Shown here one piece after another: positions 7,953 through 17,003 of a stretch of 64,000 nt of DNA (position 1 is the stretch's first letter; every line of letters begins with the position of its first letter). The stretch lies in assembly GCF_003626695.1 (NCBI RefSeq), contig NZ_RBAH01000033.1, positions 1-64,000 of the forward strand, read 5' to 3'. The position numbers were made by a program, and so were the translations under genes. This DNA is from Paenibacillus ginsengarvi (GTDB lineage Bacteria; Bacillota; Bacilli; Paenibacillales; NBRC-103111). The notes under the pieces are model-generated. The model was not told where the DNA came from. It worked only from the letters and a program-made list of their open reading frames with translations, and did not search any database.

Positions 7953-9272
7953 ATGAAAAAAATAGTTGGTTCGGCGGCATTGTTCATGTTGGTGGCGGCG
8001 GGATTGTCCGGATGCGGAGGCGGCACGGCGAAGGAACCGGATACGAAAGCGGGGCAGCCGCAGCCCGAGGCGAAGAAAGACCCGTATACGATGACGCTTT
8101 ATGCGGCAGGCGTAAGCGCAGCGGAATTTGACACGCGGTTCAGAAAAAAGCTGGAAACGAAGTTTCCGCACATCACGTTTAACTACAAGACGAACCAGGT
8201 CGGCGCGACGATTACGGAGCTGGTTGCCCAAGGCGACATTCCGGACCTTATCCGTACGGATATTCCGACGCTCAAGACGCTATATATGGATCTCGGCCTC
8301 GCCTATGACTTGCGCGACCAGATCAAAAAGAATAAATACGATATGACGCGATTCAACCAGGTCTTTACGCAGGAAATCGTCGACGTGGTAAGAACGGGAG
8401 AAGTGATGGGCTTGCCGGTTCCCCCGTATTTCCCGCAAGTGCTCTACTATAATAAAGACTTGTTCGATAAGTTCGGGCAGCCGTATCCGAAGGACGGCAT
8501 GACATGGGATGAAGTATACGACGTTGCCAAAAAGATGACCCGAGTCGAGGGCGGGCAAACGTACCGCGGCTTCAGCGCCAACACGATGGCGTGGCTGCGC
8601 GACAACCAATTCTCGAACCCGATTCTGGACCCGAAGACGGATGGGGTGTCGGATACGGAGAAATGGCGCCAAGTGTTTACGATCCTGAAACGGATGTACG
8701 ATATTCCGAATAACGGCATCAGCAAAACGGCTGCCGAGGAAACCGGGATCTTCGCCAAAGGCAATGTGGCGATGCAGCTCAACCAGCACAGCATCTACTT
8801 GATATTCCCGCCTGAGCTGAACTGGGATATGGTGGCGACCCCGCTGATTCCGGGAGGCCCGAAGCTGATGGGTCAGCGCGGTCCGGCCTACTGGTCGATC
8901 ACGCAGCAGAGCAAGCACAAGGACGACGCGTTCCAGGTCATTATGGAGATGCTCGGGGACGATGTCGCCATGGAAGATTCCCGCAGCGGGATTCCGACCG
9001 TACTGAACAACAAGGACGTTCAGGCCGCGCTCGGCAAAGGCCATGCCGTTTACAGCAAGAAAAACATGAACGCGGTTAACTTCTACCCGCCGGCTCCTCC
9101 TACGCCGAAGCGCCAAAACGGATTGATCGACGTCGCTGCCGGCACGCAGCAAAACCTGATGTCGGCTACGTTCCAGAAAGTCGGTTTGAACGAAATGGAC
9201 GTTAACACCGCTCTGCGCGATTTGGAAGAACAGCTGAAGAAAGAAATCGAGAAAGAAAAGAGCAAAAAATAA
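7953..9272 (+). CDS. Sugar ABC transporter substrate-binding lipoprotein (orphan, second copy)
   Basis: Family 1 solute-binding protein, 439 residues from the ATG at 7953, which follows AGAAGGGGG; an upstream in-frame ATG at 7917 lacks a ribosome site. The lipoprotein signal ends at GLSGC. The mature protein shares VLYYNKDLFDKFGQPYPKDG and DVAKKMTR with the binding protein at 2787. No transporter membrane genes are adjacent. The leader carries two cre-like boxes, so expression is probably low on preferred sugars. The next gene encodes a regulator with the same kind of binding domain. It may serve a permease encoded elsewhere or act as a sensor. Confidence 0.88.
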   Translation: MKKIVGSAALFMLVAAGLSGCGGGTAKEPDTKAGQPQPEAKKDPYTMTLYAAGVSAAEFDTRFRKKLETKFPHITFNYKTNQVGATITELVAQGDIPDLIRTDIPTLKTLYMDLGLAYDLRDQIKKNKYDMTRFNQVFTQEIVDVVRTGEVMGLPVPPYFPQVLYYNKDLFDKFGQPYPKDGMTWDEVYDVAKKMTRVEGGQTYRGFSANTMAWLRDNQFSNPILDPKTDGVSDTEKWRQVFTILKRMYDIPNNGISKTAAEETGIFAKGNVAMQLNQHSIYLIFPPELNWDMVATPLIPGGPKLMGQRGPAYWSITQQSKHKDDAFQVIMEMLGDDVAMEDSRSGIPTVLNNKDVQAALGKGHAVYSKKNMNAVNFYPPAPPTPKRQNGLIDVAAGTQQNLMSATFQKVGLNEMDVNTALRDLEEQLKKEIEKEKSKK

Positions 9273-9286
9273 AGGCAGGTGGACCC

Positions 9287-9329
9287 AAATACCGGGGCAG
9301 CGGGCGTTGATGTCGGCTCCCCGGTATTT
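9287..9329 (+). terminator. Stem-loop after the binding-protein gene
   Basis: Perfect 11-bp outer stem AAATACCGGGG / CCCCGGTATTT starting 15 bases past the stop. A T-rich stretch follows about 12 bases later rather than directly, so this may be a 3' stabilising hairpin as much as a terminator. Confidence 0.6.
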
Positions 9330-9473
9330 CCCGCTGACTTTCTTTTTACTCGTTTGCTCACGTTGACATCCATATCCGATTCCATTAGTATCAGTAGCAT
9401 AGGACTGGACTACCGTGTTTTGTGATTTGTATCTGGTCTGTATCCACTACTTTGTGAATGCGAGTTGGTTCAT

Positions 9474-10850
9474 ATGGAAAGCCGGCAAAGCCGCAAAACG
9501 TTTCGGACCCGTCTGGACGAGCTTATAACCACCTTGCGTGACGAGATTGTAACGGGGAAACGGGTTGTCGGCGAATTTCTTCCTTCGGAAAAGACGTACG
9601 CCGAACAGTCTGGCCTCAGCAATCAATCGGTACGCAAAGCGCTCGAGGTGCTGGTTGATGAAGGGCTGATCGTGAAAATACCGAGAGTGGGCAACAAGGT
9701 GGCCGGACCTGCACCAGGCGGCATCATTTCGCTCAAATTCGGCTATCATACGTCCATTATGAGCCAGACGGAAATCGAGCTGCTGCTTGACATGTTCGGC
9801 AAGAAGTACCCGCACATCCGCGTCGAGCTGATTCCGCTGCCTACGTATAATCACGAGATGGTCACGAAGTATATGGAAAACGAGATGCTGGACATTGTGA
9901 CGATGAACAACAACGAGTATCGCGAGTTCGCAGAGAACGACAGATTGAGCACTCTGGAGCCGTTGCCGCACAATCCTCAGCTGTATCCGTTTTTGGCGGA
10001 AGCATTCCGGACGGACGGAATGCAGCACGTCATCCCGTTTGTTTTTTCTCCAGTCATCCTTTGCTACAATCGCGATCATTTTCTGGAGCATGAGGTGCCG
10101 GAGCCGGACAGCTCTTGGACGTGGGACCAATTGATTGACAATGCGTCCAAGCTCGCCGCCGAGAACGAACGTCTCGGTTTTTATTACAACTTCCATTCGC
10201 CGAACCGGTGGCCGCTGCTGCTGCTGCAAAGCGGCGGGGCGTTCGAGCGGAGCGATAGCGGCGGGGTGCGTATCGCCGGTACGCCGATGGCGGACGGCTT
10301 CCGGTTTTGCCGGGAGATGAAGAACCGGCTGCCGTCGCTGTGGGAAACGATAGGCCAGGATCAGTCCGAAAAGCTGTTCGTGCAAGGGAAAGCGTCGATG
10401 ATGCTCACAAGCTATTTCCACCTGAATATCCTTCGCGGTTCGGACATTCCGTTCGATATTGGCCCTGTTCCGCATTTCGGAGTGCCGAAGACGCTGCTCA
10501 TCTGTATCGGTCTCGCCGTCAGCCGTCATTCGCGGTCGAAGGAGGCGGCGCTGAAGCTTGCCGAATTCCTGACCTCGTACGAGGCGCAACTCGTCATCCG
10601 CCAAAAGACGTATACACTGCCCGCGTCGAAGCCGGCTGCGGAATGGGTTGGAACGGAAGCGATGTATCGGCCGCCCAGATTTATGTTATTCCGCGAAACG
10701 ATTCCTTCCTTTCATTATTTCACCGATTTGAACATCGGCCAAAAAGATTTGATCAAGATCATGAAGGAAGCTACCTTGTATTGGGCGGGCCTGGAGAACG
10801 AGGAAACGTTTATCTCGCGTCTGGAGCAGTGGAATCCCGCTGGAGTTTGA
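9474..10850 (+). CDS. GntR-type DNA-binding domain fused to a sugar-binding-protein domain
   Basis: About 458 residues from the ATG at 9474; a TTG three codons earlier is also possible. Residues 7-75 are a GntR winged helix (LITTLRDEIVTGKRVVGEFL ... YAEQSGLSNQSVRKALEVLV ... PRVGNKVAG). The rest is a family 1 solute-binding domain (LDMFGKKYPHIRVELIPL ... FVFSPVILCYNRDHF ... SSWTWDQLIDNASKLA) with no signal peptide, so it is cytoplasmic. The natural reading is a repressor that senses an imported sugar with a domain recruited from the ABC transporter. The neighbouring orphan binding-protein gene is the obvious target. Confidence 0.85.
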   Translation: MESRQSRKTFRTRLDELITTLRDEIVTGKRVVGEFLPSEKTYAEQSGLSNQSVRKALEVLVDEGLIVKIPRVGNKVAGPAPGGIISLKFGYHTSIMSQTEIELLLDMFGKKYPHIRVELIPLPTYNHEMVTKYMENEMLDIVTMNNNEYREFAENDRLSTLEPLPHNPQLYPFLAEAFRTDGMQHVIPFVFSPVILCYNRDHFLEHEVPEPDSSWTWDQLIDNASKLAAENERLGFYYNFHSPNRWPLLLLQSGGAFERSDSGGVRIAGTPMADGFRFCREMKNRLPSLWETIGQDQSEKLFVQGKASMMLTSYFHLNILRGSDIPFDIGPVPHFGVPKTLLICIGLAVSRHSRSKEAALKLAEFLTSYEAQLVIRQKTYTLPASKPAAEWVGTEAMYRPPRFMLFRETIPSFHYFTDLNIGQKDLIKIMKEATLYWAGLENEETFISRLEQWNPAGV

Positions 10851-10889
10851 GGTTCGAAAGCGCCTTCGATACGCCAGGAAGCAAGCCGT

Positions 10890-11090
10890 TCACGGGGACG
10901 GCTTTTTTGCTGCCGCGCGGTGCCGCTTTAGCTTGCCGAGCATCCACAGCAGAAGTGGGAGGAAAACGCCGAATACGATGGAATACAGCGGCCAAACCTG
11001 AAAAAACTCGATCAAATAAGACGTATTCGGCCATATCGAGTAGGCCAGCACGATCGCAATAAGCAGCAGCGGAAGCACAAGAGGGTTCAT
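10890..11090 (-). CDS. Small two-segment membrane protein at the end of a ger remnant
   Basis: 66 residues with two hydrophobic segments (about 3-18 and 33-50) and a basic tail (KLKRHRAAAKK). The ATG overlaps the TGA of the gerC-like frame by four bases, so translation could be coupled. Some Bacillus gerA-type operons carry a small two-segment fourth gene (YfkS and the so-called D subunits), and size and position fit that. The rest of the operon is broken, so this may be a surviving piece with no function. Confidence 0.55.
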   Translation of the reverse strand: MNPLVLPLLLIAIVLAYSIWPNTSYLIEFFQVWPLYSIVFGVFLPLLLWMLGKLKRHRAAAKKPSP

Positions 11091-11989
11091 AAGGTTTGCG
11101 CATTTCGGACGCCGGTAGCGAGCACTTGCTTAAGCTGACGCCTCGCCGCCTGCTGCAGATCAAGCAGCGATTGCTCCTGCGTCAAGTCCACGTTTGCGCA
11201 GCCGACCTCGGCTACATTTGCCTCCACGGTGGCGTCGATCCGGATTTGCGGGTCGCCTTTCACGAGCCTCGGAATCACTTTGACCTCCGAGCGATCGACC
11301 TCGGCCACAAAATAGCCGTCCGACCCGGGGCATGGAGTCGCGGCAACCGAGCTTGTAATATGGTTCGTGATGTAGTTATATGCTTTGCTGTCCGCATCGT
11401 TAAGCCATCCGAGCAGCCGATCGTCACGGAACACGCCGATCCCGGTATACTGGTATCTCGCCGATACGGAGGACTGCATCACATTCGAAGTCTGTTTGCC
11501 TTCCGCGATATCGCCGCGAAGCGTAAGTCCGGTCAACACGGGCTCTACGCCCGATTTTGTAAACTTTTGCAGCAAATCCTGCACGGTGACGGTTGACGTA
11601 GGGGCCCAAGCTTTCTCGGATACTTTCAGCGACTTGTACAGCTCCATAACGGGCAGCGCTTCCGCAGGGGTTAGCAGCTCCAGCACCTGTCTCGTCGAAC
11701 TGCCTCGGATAACGGCCAGATGGAAGTCCGGCCGCACCTGATAATCGCGCAGCAAAAAATCGATCGCGGGTTTAATCCCTTTTTTGGCCGCCGCTTCATC
11801 GAAAAATAGAAAGCGCAAATGCGCCAAGTACATTTGCCGCGGCGATTGCGTCGTCATTTTACGCAGCGCCTCGAATAGCGTAGGCGACTTATCGGTATAG
11901 ATCGTGACCGGGGAGCGGCTCGATGAGCGGTTATGCGCCATCTGCGACGAGTCGACAACCTGTCCTCGATATCGCCGTAATCGCCACAA
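11087..11989 (-). pseudogene. Remnant of a GerC-type spore-germination lipoprotein (both ends missing)
   Basis: The frame reads as the middle of a Ger(x)C protein: VVDSSQMA, then SPVTIYTDKSPTLFEALRKM, SPRQMYLAHLRFLFF, LLRDYQVRPDFHLAVIRG and the central beta-rich domain with IGVFRDDRLLGWL. The amino-terminal lipoprotein signal and first 50 or so residues are missing, as are about 70 residues at the carboxy end, where it stops at RNAQTL. The frame upstream of the homology runs directly into gerA-like sequence, showing a deletion joint near 11955-11970. It is 300 codons long and has no credible start, so function is unlikely. Confidence 0.75.
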
Positions 11990-12632
11990 CGATGACCATC
12001 ACCGCGGATACGATGCCCGCTTCAACGGCGGCCTGGCCGATTACGAGCGTGCCGACGATGGAGACGGCCTGACCGATTGCGCGCGGCATCCGTATACCGG
12101 CTTCCCGTAAAATTTCGAACGTAATCTCCATGATAAGCGCCTCAATGAACGCCGGGAACGGGACGCCTTCCCGCTGAGCGCTTAAGCTCAGCAGCAGGAC
12201 GGTTGGAAACATGTCCTGATGATACGTTGTCAGGGCAATATAGATGGCCGGGGCCATCATACAAATAAATAAAGAGCCGTATCGCAAGATGCGGATCAGA
12301 CTGCTGTAAAAGGACGCCTGATAGTAATCCTCGGCGGATTGGATAAAGTCGGCGAACAAGGCCGGCAGCAGCAGCACGAACGGCGTTCCGTCGATAAAAA
12401 CGGCGATTTTTCCGTCCATGACCCCGGCGGCGACCGAATCCGGCCGATCCGTGTTGTAAAGCGTCGGGAAAATAGTGAGTTGTCTTTTGGCGTTTAACAG
12501 CTCTTCGACGTATTCTCCTTCCAGCACCCGATCGATCTTGATGGCGGCCAGTTGGTCTAGCGTTTGACGCACGAGCAGCTCGTCGGCGATGCCCGTCATA
12601 TACACAAGAGCGACATCCGTCCTCGTCTTCAT
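11931..12632 (-). pseudogene. Remnant of a GerA-type spore-germination membrane protein
   Basis: Reads as the centre of a GerA-family A subunit: TDVALVYMTGIADE, LLNAKRQLTIFPTLYNTDRP, DGTPFVLLLPALFADFIQS, a run of membrane segments and IGQAVSIVGTLVIGQAAVEAG, ending at VVAITAIS before running out of frame into the gerC remnant. Roughly 170 amino-terminal and 90 carboxy-terminal residues of the usual length of nearly 500 are missing. The whole gerB permease gene normally found next is absent. The upstream edge abuts the terminator of the MBL-fold gene. Confidence 0.75.
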
Positions 12633-12663
12633 AAACTTTCGCCGTGTTCGTTACGGAATGAAA

Positions 12664-12682
12664 AAAGACACCCGCGGGTGTC
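12664..12682 (-). terminator. Terminator of the MBL-fold gene (minus strand)
   Basis: Perfect palindrome GACACCCGCGGGTGTC (12667-12682) followed on the minus strand by TTTTTT, about 25 bases past the stop of the MBL gene. Confidence 0.85.
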
Positions 12683-12705
12683 TCCTGATTCGTATTCGTA
12701 TAAGA

Positions 12706-13446
12706 CTATAGCTCTGTGACCTGCATATCCTCCGCAAGTGTAATAGCCGCTCCCCCGGCTTCCGCCAATACATCTTCGTACGGCTCGCAATCGGTCAGAT
12801 GAACGGCAATGATCCGCTTGATCTTCTGCGGATCGTAATAGTGTACGATCTCTTCCAAAGTGGTATGATTGTTTCTGCTGCCTCGCGCGGCCGTCGCTTC
12901 GTGAACAAGTAGGTCGATGCGGGGCAGATCGCGTATCCACGAATTCGGCTTCGTGTCGGCCGAGTAGACGAGCGTTTTGCCGCCGATTTGCGCCGTTACG
13001 CCGACAGTCGGCCCGGCATGAAGGGCGGGAAAGACGGACAAGATGAGCCCGTCCGACTCGAACAGCGCGGAAGGCGTCATCCAGTCGAAGGGGCGAATGT
13101 CCAGCTCGAACCGGATCGGCCATTTCTTCACCTCATAACCGTCCAATAGGGTTCGGAGCTGCGCCACTCCCGTCTCCGAGCAATAGATTGTCAGCGGCTC
13201 CGTCCGTCCGGCAATCCACATTCCCCATAATAGGGAAGGCAGACCGTAAATATGATCCGTATGAAAATGCGTAAGGATCACTCCGCGAATTTGAGCCGGC
13301 AGCATGGAAAGCTGTTTGAGCTTGCCGAGCGGGTTGCCCCCCACATCGATAAGCCAGCCATCCTCACCGTGGCGCAATAGCAAATAGGTATTGTCTCTCC
13401 GGAAACTGCCCGCAGCGCTGGCGGTTCCCAAAAACACGATGTCCAT
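12706..13446 (-). CDS. MBL-fold metallohydrolase, RNase Z/PhnP-like
   Basis: 246 residues of the metallo-beta-lactamase fold. The metal-binding signature H-F-H-T-D-H is at about residues 59-64 (ILTHFHTDHIYGLPSLLWG), with LYSADTKPN and a late conserved His (AVHLTDCEP). AGGAGG precedes the ATG by 10 bases. The family covers RNase Z-like nucleases, phosphodiesterases and lactonases; the open, short form without the RNase Z exosite arm argues against tRNA maturation. It is divergent from the sensor kinase at 13566, but nothing ties the two functions. Confidence 0.85.
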   Translation of the reverse strand: MDIVFLGTASAAGSFRRDNTYLLLRHGEDGWLIDVGGNPLGKLKQLSMLPAQIRGVILTHFHTDHIYGLPSLLWGMWIAGRTEPLTIYCSETGVAQLRTLLDGYEVKKWPIRFELDIRPFDWMTPSALFESDGLILSVFPALHAGPTVGVTAQIGGKTLVYSADTKPNSWIRDLPRIDLLVHEATAARGSRNNHTTLEEIVHYYDPQKIKRIIAVHLTDCEPYEDVLAEAGGAAITLAEDMQVTEL

Positions 13447-13565
13447 AGGCCTAGTTCCTCCTGATTATTCGTTGTTCGCGCTTTATTTCGCCTTCGCCTA
13501 CTATAGATGGTAACAGCCGAAAGCGCAAGATTTCATACAACCTACCCGTACTGGAGCGACCGAAG

Positions 13566-15197
13566 ATGAAGCGATTTCGCAAGCTTTCGATCAAAAAAAG
13601 GCTGACTTTGTTTTTCCTCGTCTTTTTTTGCATCCCATTTCTGGCGATCGGGCTGATCTGGTATAACAAAACGACCGGCGCGCTGGAGAACAGCGCGATT
13701 TCGTATAACGAGCAGCTGATGCTGCAGCTCAGCGGCCGCTTGGATGAATTTTATACCCGCATCAAGCTCGATACGCAGACGCTGCCCGGCAACAGCCTCA
13801 TCCAGCAGTTTATTCGCCTCGACCCGAGCGAAACGTATGAGCTATTCCAGCTTAAGGAGAGCATCAGCCGTGAAGTATATCCCTATATCGCTTACCGGAA
13901 CAAGGAGTTTGTCGGGTTTTATGTGCAGTCGGCCAAAGGCGGCGGGCTGGGCGACCTGATTGCCGGCACGCGCACGATCGATTACCGCGACTGGAACCTT
14001 ACGGATGAAAGCTTCCAGGTGCTGGCGGTACAGCGAGTCGGCGATGTGCCGGTCATCTTGTTTTACCGCAATATTAACGACCGGATCACTTACCAGCCGG
14101 CTGGAGCGATGATATCGGCGTTTGATCTGGATCAGATCCTGAACATCAGCAATGCGGAGCGAATCGGCCAGAAAGGGCGAATCGCCATCGCGGATGCGAA
14201 TCGCCGGTTCCTTTACCATTCCGACCCGGATGAGTGGGGAAACGCGCTGCCTGCAAGCTGGCAGAACCGGATGGAAGGGCAGGGCGGCTATTTTATGGAC
14301 CATACGGGCGGAGACAAAAAAATAGTCGTCTACCGTACGTCCGAAAACACGCATTTGACGATGATTACCGAGCTTTCGTATAACGAGCTTGTCGGCGGGT
14401 TGCCAAACCTCAGAACCGTCACGATTATAATCGCCCTGCTGATCCTTATTCTTGCTTACATCACGTTCGGCAAAATGCTGCTGGAGATCAAAAGACTCGT
14501 CGAGGTCATTCACATCTCGCGCCTGAAAGAGAAGGAGCTGGAGCTGAAGCAGCGGGAGGCGATTCTCGGATCGCTGCAATCGCAAATCAACCCGCACTTT
14601 TTGTACAACAGCCTGGAAATCATCAACTCGTACGCTATAGTAGCGAAGGTGAGGCCGATCAGTCAAATGACCGTTACGCTTGCGAACATGTTCCGCTACA
14701 GCGTCAATGATCCGAACGAGCCCGTTTCGCTCGGCGACGAAATCGACCACTGCCGCAGCTATATGCGCATCCAATCCGAGCGCTATGAGGATTTGCGGGT
14801 CGTCATCGAGCTGGAAACGGATACGTCCGGCGAAGCGGAGCTGTTCCGTCTGACGCTCCAGCCTCTTCTCGAGAATGCTATCATTCACGCCTACGAGAAG
14901 CACGGGCTGCATCCGGGCGAGATTCGCATCGTCGGCTCGGCATTACCGGACTATTATTCGCTGCGCGTCATCGACAAGGGTAGAGGGATGCCGCCCGAGC
15001 TGGCCGCCTGGTACAACGCCGAATTCGAGCGGGATTCGGATAGCCGTCTGGCAAGGGGACTGCCCTCAATCGGGCTGTGGAATGTGCACAGCAGGCTGCG
15101 TCTTAAGTTCGGCCAGCCGTACGGACTTCGTATACTGCGGTCCGGAGCGGGCGGGACGGATGTGGAGGTGCGGCTGCCGTACCGGAAGGCGGAGTAA
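13566..15197 (+). CDS. Sensor histidine kinase, YesM-like
   Basis: 543 residues. Two membrane segments (about 15-38 and 283-303) flank a roughly 245-residue extracellular sensor region. A short linker (KEKELELKQREAILGSLQ) leads to the His_kinase box QSQINPHFLYNSLE (about 338-351), whose His is the phosphorylation site, then the ATPase domain with LTLQPLLENAIIHAY and DKGRGMP. A clear HAMP domain is not evident. It would sense a ligand outside the cell, perhaps via the binding protein encoded next, and phosphorylate the AraC-type regulator at 18851, four genes downstream. Confidence 0.9.
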   Translation: MKRFRKLSIKKRLTLFFLVFFCIPFLAIGLIWYNKTTGALENSAISYNEQLMLQLSGRLDEFYTRIKLDTQTLPGNSLIQQFIRLDPSETYELFQLKESISREVYPYIAYRNKEFVGFYVQSAKGGGLGDLIAGTRTIDYRDWNLTDESFQVLAVQRVGDVPVILFYRNINDRITYQPAGAMISAFDLDQILNISNAERIGQKGRIAIADANRRFLYHSDPDEWGNALPASWQNRMEGQGGYFMDHTGGDKKIVVYRTSENTHLTMITELSYNELVGGLPNLRTVTIIIALLILILAYITFGKMLLEIKRLVEVIHISRLKEKELELKQREAILGSLQSQINPHFLYNSLEIINSYAIVAKVRPISQMTVTLANMFRYSVNDPNEPVSLGDEIDHCRSYMRIQSERYEDLRVVIELETDTSGEAELFRLTLQPLLENAIIHAYEKHGLHPGEIRIVGSALPDYYSLRVIDKGRGMPPELAAWYNAEFERDSDSRLARGLPSIGLWNVHSRLRLKFGQPYGLRILRSGAGGTDVEVRLPYRKAE

Positions 15198-15271
15198 TCG
15201 TCTCTGCGAGGTGCGTGTGAGGAAAAGCACATGATTTCGTTAGTTATTCCATATAGGCGCGGCGAATCCGC

Positions 15272-15304
15272 TGCTATACTCAGTGCTAAGCAAGGTATGC
15301 CTTG
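15272..15304 (+). promoter_or_regulatory. Extended -10 promoter and inverted repeat before the binding-protein gene
   Basis: TGCTATACT (TG-extended -10, hexamer 15275-15280) lies about 56 bases before the ATG at 15336; the -35 region is poor, as expected for a regulated extended -10 promoter. Just downstream, where transcription would begin, is the inverted repeat CAAGG-TATG-CCTTG (15291-15304). It suggests the transporter genes can be transcribed apart from the kinase. Confidence 0.42.
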
Positions 15305-15335
15305 TAAAGCCTTACACCACGGGAGGTCACATTTA

Positions 15336-16913
15336 ATGAAAAGAAGTATAGCGGCGATAGCTTCGCTACTCCTCGTTTCCGCGGCAACGCTGTCGGCATG
15401 CGGCAACGAATCGAAAACGGCGGGGGAAGCGGGTGACGGTAAGGGAAGCCAGCCGGTAAAGAAGGACATCAGCATTTTGACGACCGAAGGCGGTTCCCAG
15501 TTTGTGGCACAAGCCCCCGCCAGCGAGAAGGACAAATATTACAACGAGCTGAACAAGCTGTCCGGGTACAACGTGAAGTACGAGCTGATGACATGGGGCG
15601 GCGGAGCGGATTACAAGCAGCAGCTGGCGCTGCGCTTTGCCACGGGCGATCTCGGCGATCTGGTGATGACGGACAGCATCTATTCGAACGTGCACGCAGG
15701 GGCCGTCGATCAGAACGTATTCCTCGATCTCGGTCCGCTGCTTGACAAGTACGGTCCGAACATCAAGAAGAACATTCCGGAAGTCGCTTGGAAAAGTCCT
15801 CGCGTCCAGAAGAACGGCAAAATTTACGGTATTCCGATCTTGTCGGCCGCTCCGGCAACGCGAATTATGTTCATGCGCGGCGACTGGCTGAAAAAGCTGA
15901 ACATGGAGCCGCCGAAGACGCTCGACGAGTTTCTGAAGTTTGCCGAAGGCGTCAAAAACAACGACATGAACGGCGACGGGAAAAACAACGAATATGCGCT
16001 CGCCTTGACGGACAACCTCGGCTGGAGCGACGTATTCTCCGGTTCGTTCGGAGTGAGGCCGGACGCTTGGCAAATGCGTGGCGGCAAGATGGAGCCGGAT
16101 ATGATCCAGCCGCAGATGAAGGAAGCGATCGCGTTTTATAAGAAGCTGTATGACAACGGTTACATCGCGAAAGATTTCGTTACGCGGAAGCAGGGTGACC
16201 GGCTATCCGAAATTTACAAAGGGTATTTCGGCGCCTACGGCGCAGCGGCCAATCAGTACGGCTCGTTTACGGATGTCTCCAAGTATGTCAATCAGCCCGG
16301 TGCGGAAACGGTGATGATTACGCCCCCGAAAGGGCCGCGCGGCGAAGCCTATTTCGAGAAGCAATCCGAGCAAATCGACTTCGTCTGGGTCGTTCCGGCG
16401 AAGACGAAAAATCCGGAGGAAGTGATCAAGTTTCTGGACTGGGTATGGGGCCATCCGGATGCGGAGAAGTTTTTCGGCTTCGGCATCAAAGATTACAACT
16501 ATAAGGAAGAAAACGGGAAAGTCGTGTTCGACGAGAAAAATCCGGCCAATGCGGAAAACGTGGCCAGCGGCTTCTTCCGCAAAACGATCAATCCGCGCGG
16601 CGCGAGCCGGCCGATAATCGTCAAATATATGCCGGAGCCGGACAATATTATGAAAGCTTACGACGATGCCGCCGCCTCCGTGTACAAGCACGCGTCGCTC
16701 GGCATGCCGCAAATGGAATCGCTCGATGGCCGTCCGGAGCTGGATATCGGGCTTCAGCCGGGCAGTCTGTTCTACGATACGTTCGTCAAGCTTGTGGTCG
16801 GCAAGGAAGATCTGGATACCGGCTTCGACAAATTCGTGAAGGAATGGAGAAGCCGCGGCGGGGATACGGCGATCAAGGAAGCGACCGACTGGTATAACGC
16901 GTACAGAAAATAA
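15336..16913 (+). CDS. Sugar ABC transporter substrate-binding lipoprotein, LipO-like
   Basis: 525 residues from the ATG at 15336 with GGGAGGTC upstream; the open frame extends 35 codons further but that part is non-coding. The lipobox is TLSAC. This is the long (over 500 residue) binding-protein type that pairs with LplB/YtcP permeases, with KNGKIYGIPILSAAP and a calcium-loop-like NDMNGDGKNNEYAL segment. The two permease genes follow directly. Such transporters use a shared ATPase (MsmX type) encoded elsewhere, and no ATPase is present here. The ligand is probably an oligosaccharide. Confidence 0.92.
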   Translation: MKRSIAAIASLLLVSAATLSACGNESKTAGEAGDGKGSQPVKKDISILTTEGGSQFVAQAPASEKDKYYNELNKLSGYNVKYELMTWGGGADYKQQLALRFATGDLGDLVMTDSIYSNVHAGAVDQNVFLDLGPLLDKYGPNIKKNIPEVAWKSPRVQKNGKIYGIPILSAAPATRIMFMRGDWLKKLNMEPPKTLDEFLKFAEGVKNNDMNGDGKNNEYALALTDNLGWSDVFSGSFGVRPDAWQMRGGKMEPDMIQPQMKEAIAFYKKLYDNGYIAKDFVTRKQGDRLSEIYKGYFGAYGAAANQYGSFTDVSKYVNQPGAETVMITPPKGPRGEAYFEKQSEQIDFVWVVPAKTKNPEEVIKFLDWVWGHPDAEKFFGFGIKDYNYKEENGKVVFDEKNPANAENVASGFFRKTINPRGASRPIIVKYMPEPDNIMKAYDDAAASVYKHASLGMPQMESLDGRPELDIGLQPGSLFYDTFVKLVVGKEDLDTGFDKFVKEWRSRGGDTAIKEATDWYNAYRK

Positions 16914-16926
16914 ACCGAGCGAAGGT

Positions 16927-16971
16927 AAAGGGGCCCCCGCGTTTGAGCATCCTCAGGAGGTGCCCCTTTTT
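16927..16971 (+). terminator. Intra-operon stem-loop/attenuating terminator after the binding protein
   Basis: AAAGGGGC / GCCCCTTT stem with inner CCTCAGGAGG, followed by five T. It lies between the binding-protein gene and its first permease, so it would both protect the binding-protein mRNA and reduce read-through into the permeases. Confidence 0.65.
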
Positions 16972-17003
16972 CTTGCCGAAACATAAACGAAAGGAAGATC
17001 GGC

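Noticed and set aside
9447-10604. 385-codon minus-strand open frame opposite the GntR fusion gene
   Set aside because: Antisense shadow: rich in Arg/His/Gln, no recognisable motif, and the plus strand has a full two-domain protein.
12629-13123. 164-codon minus-strand frame overlapping the MBL-fold gene
   Set aside because: Same strand, different frame, and Arg/Cys-rich. The MBL frame carries the metal motif.
13842-14912. 356-codon minus-strand frame inside the histidine kinase
   Set aside because: The kinase motifs on the plus strand are complete; the minus frame is compositionally random.
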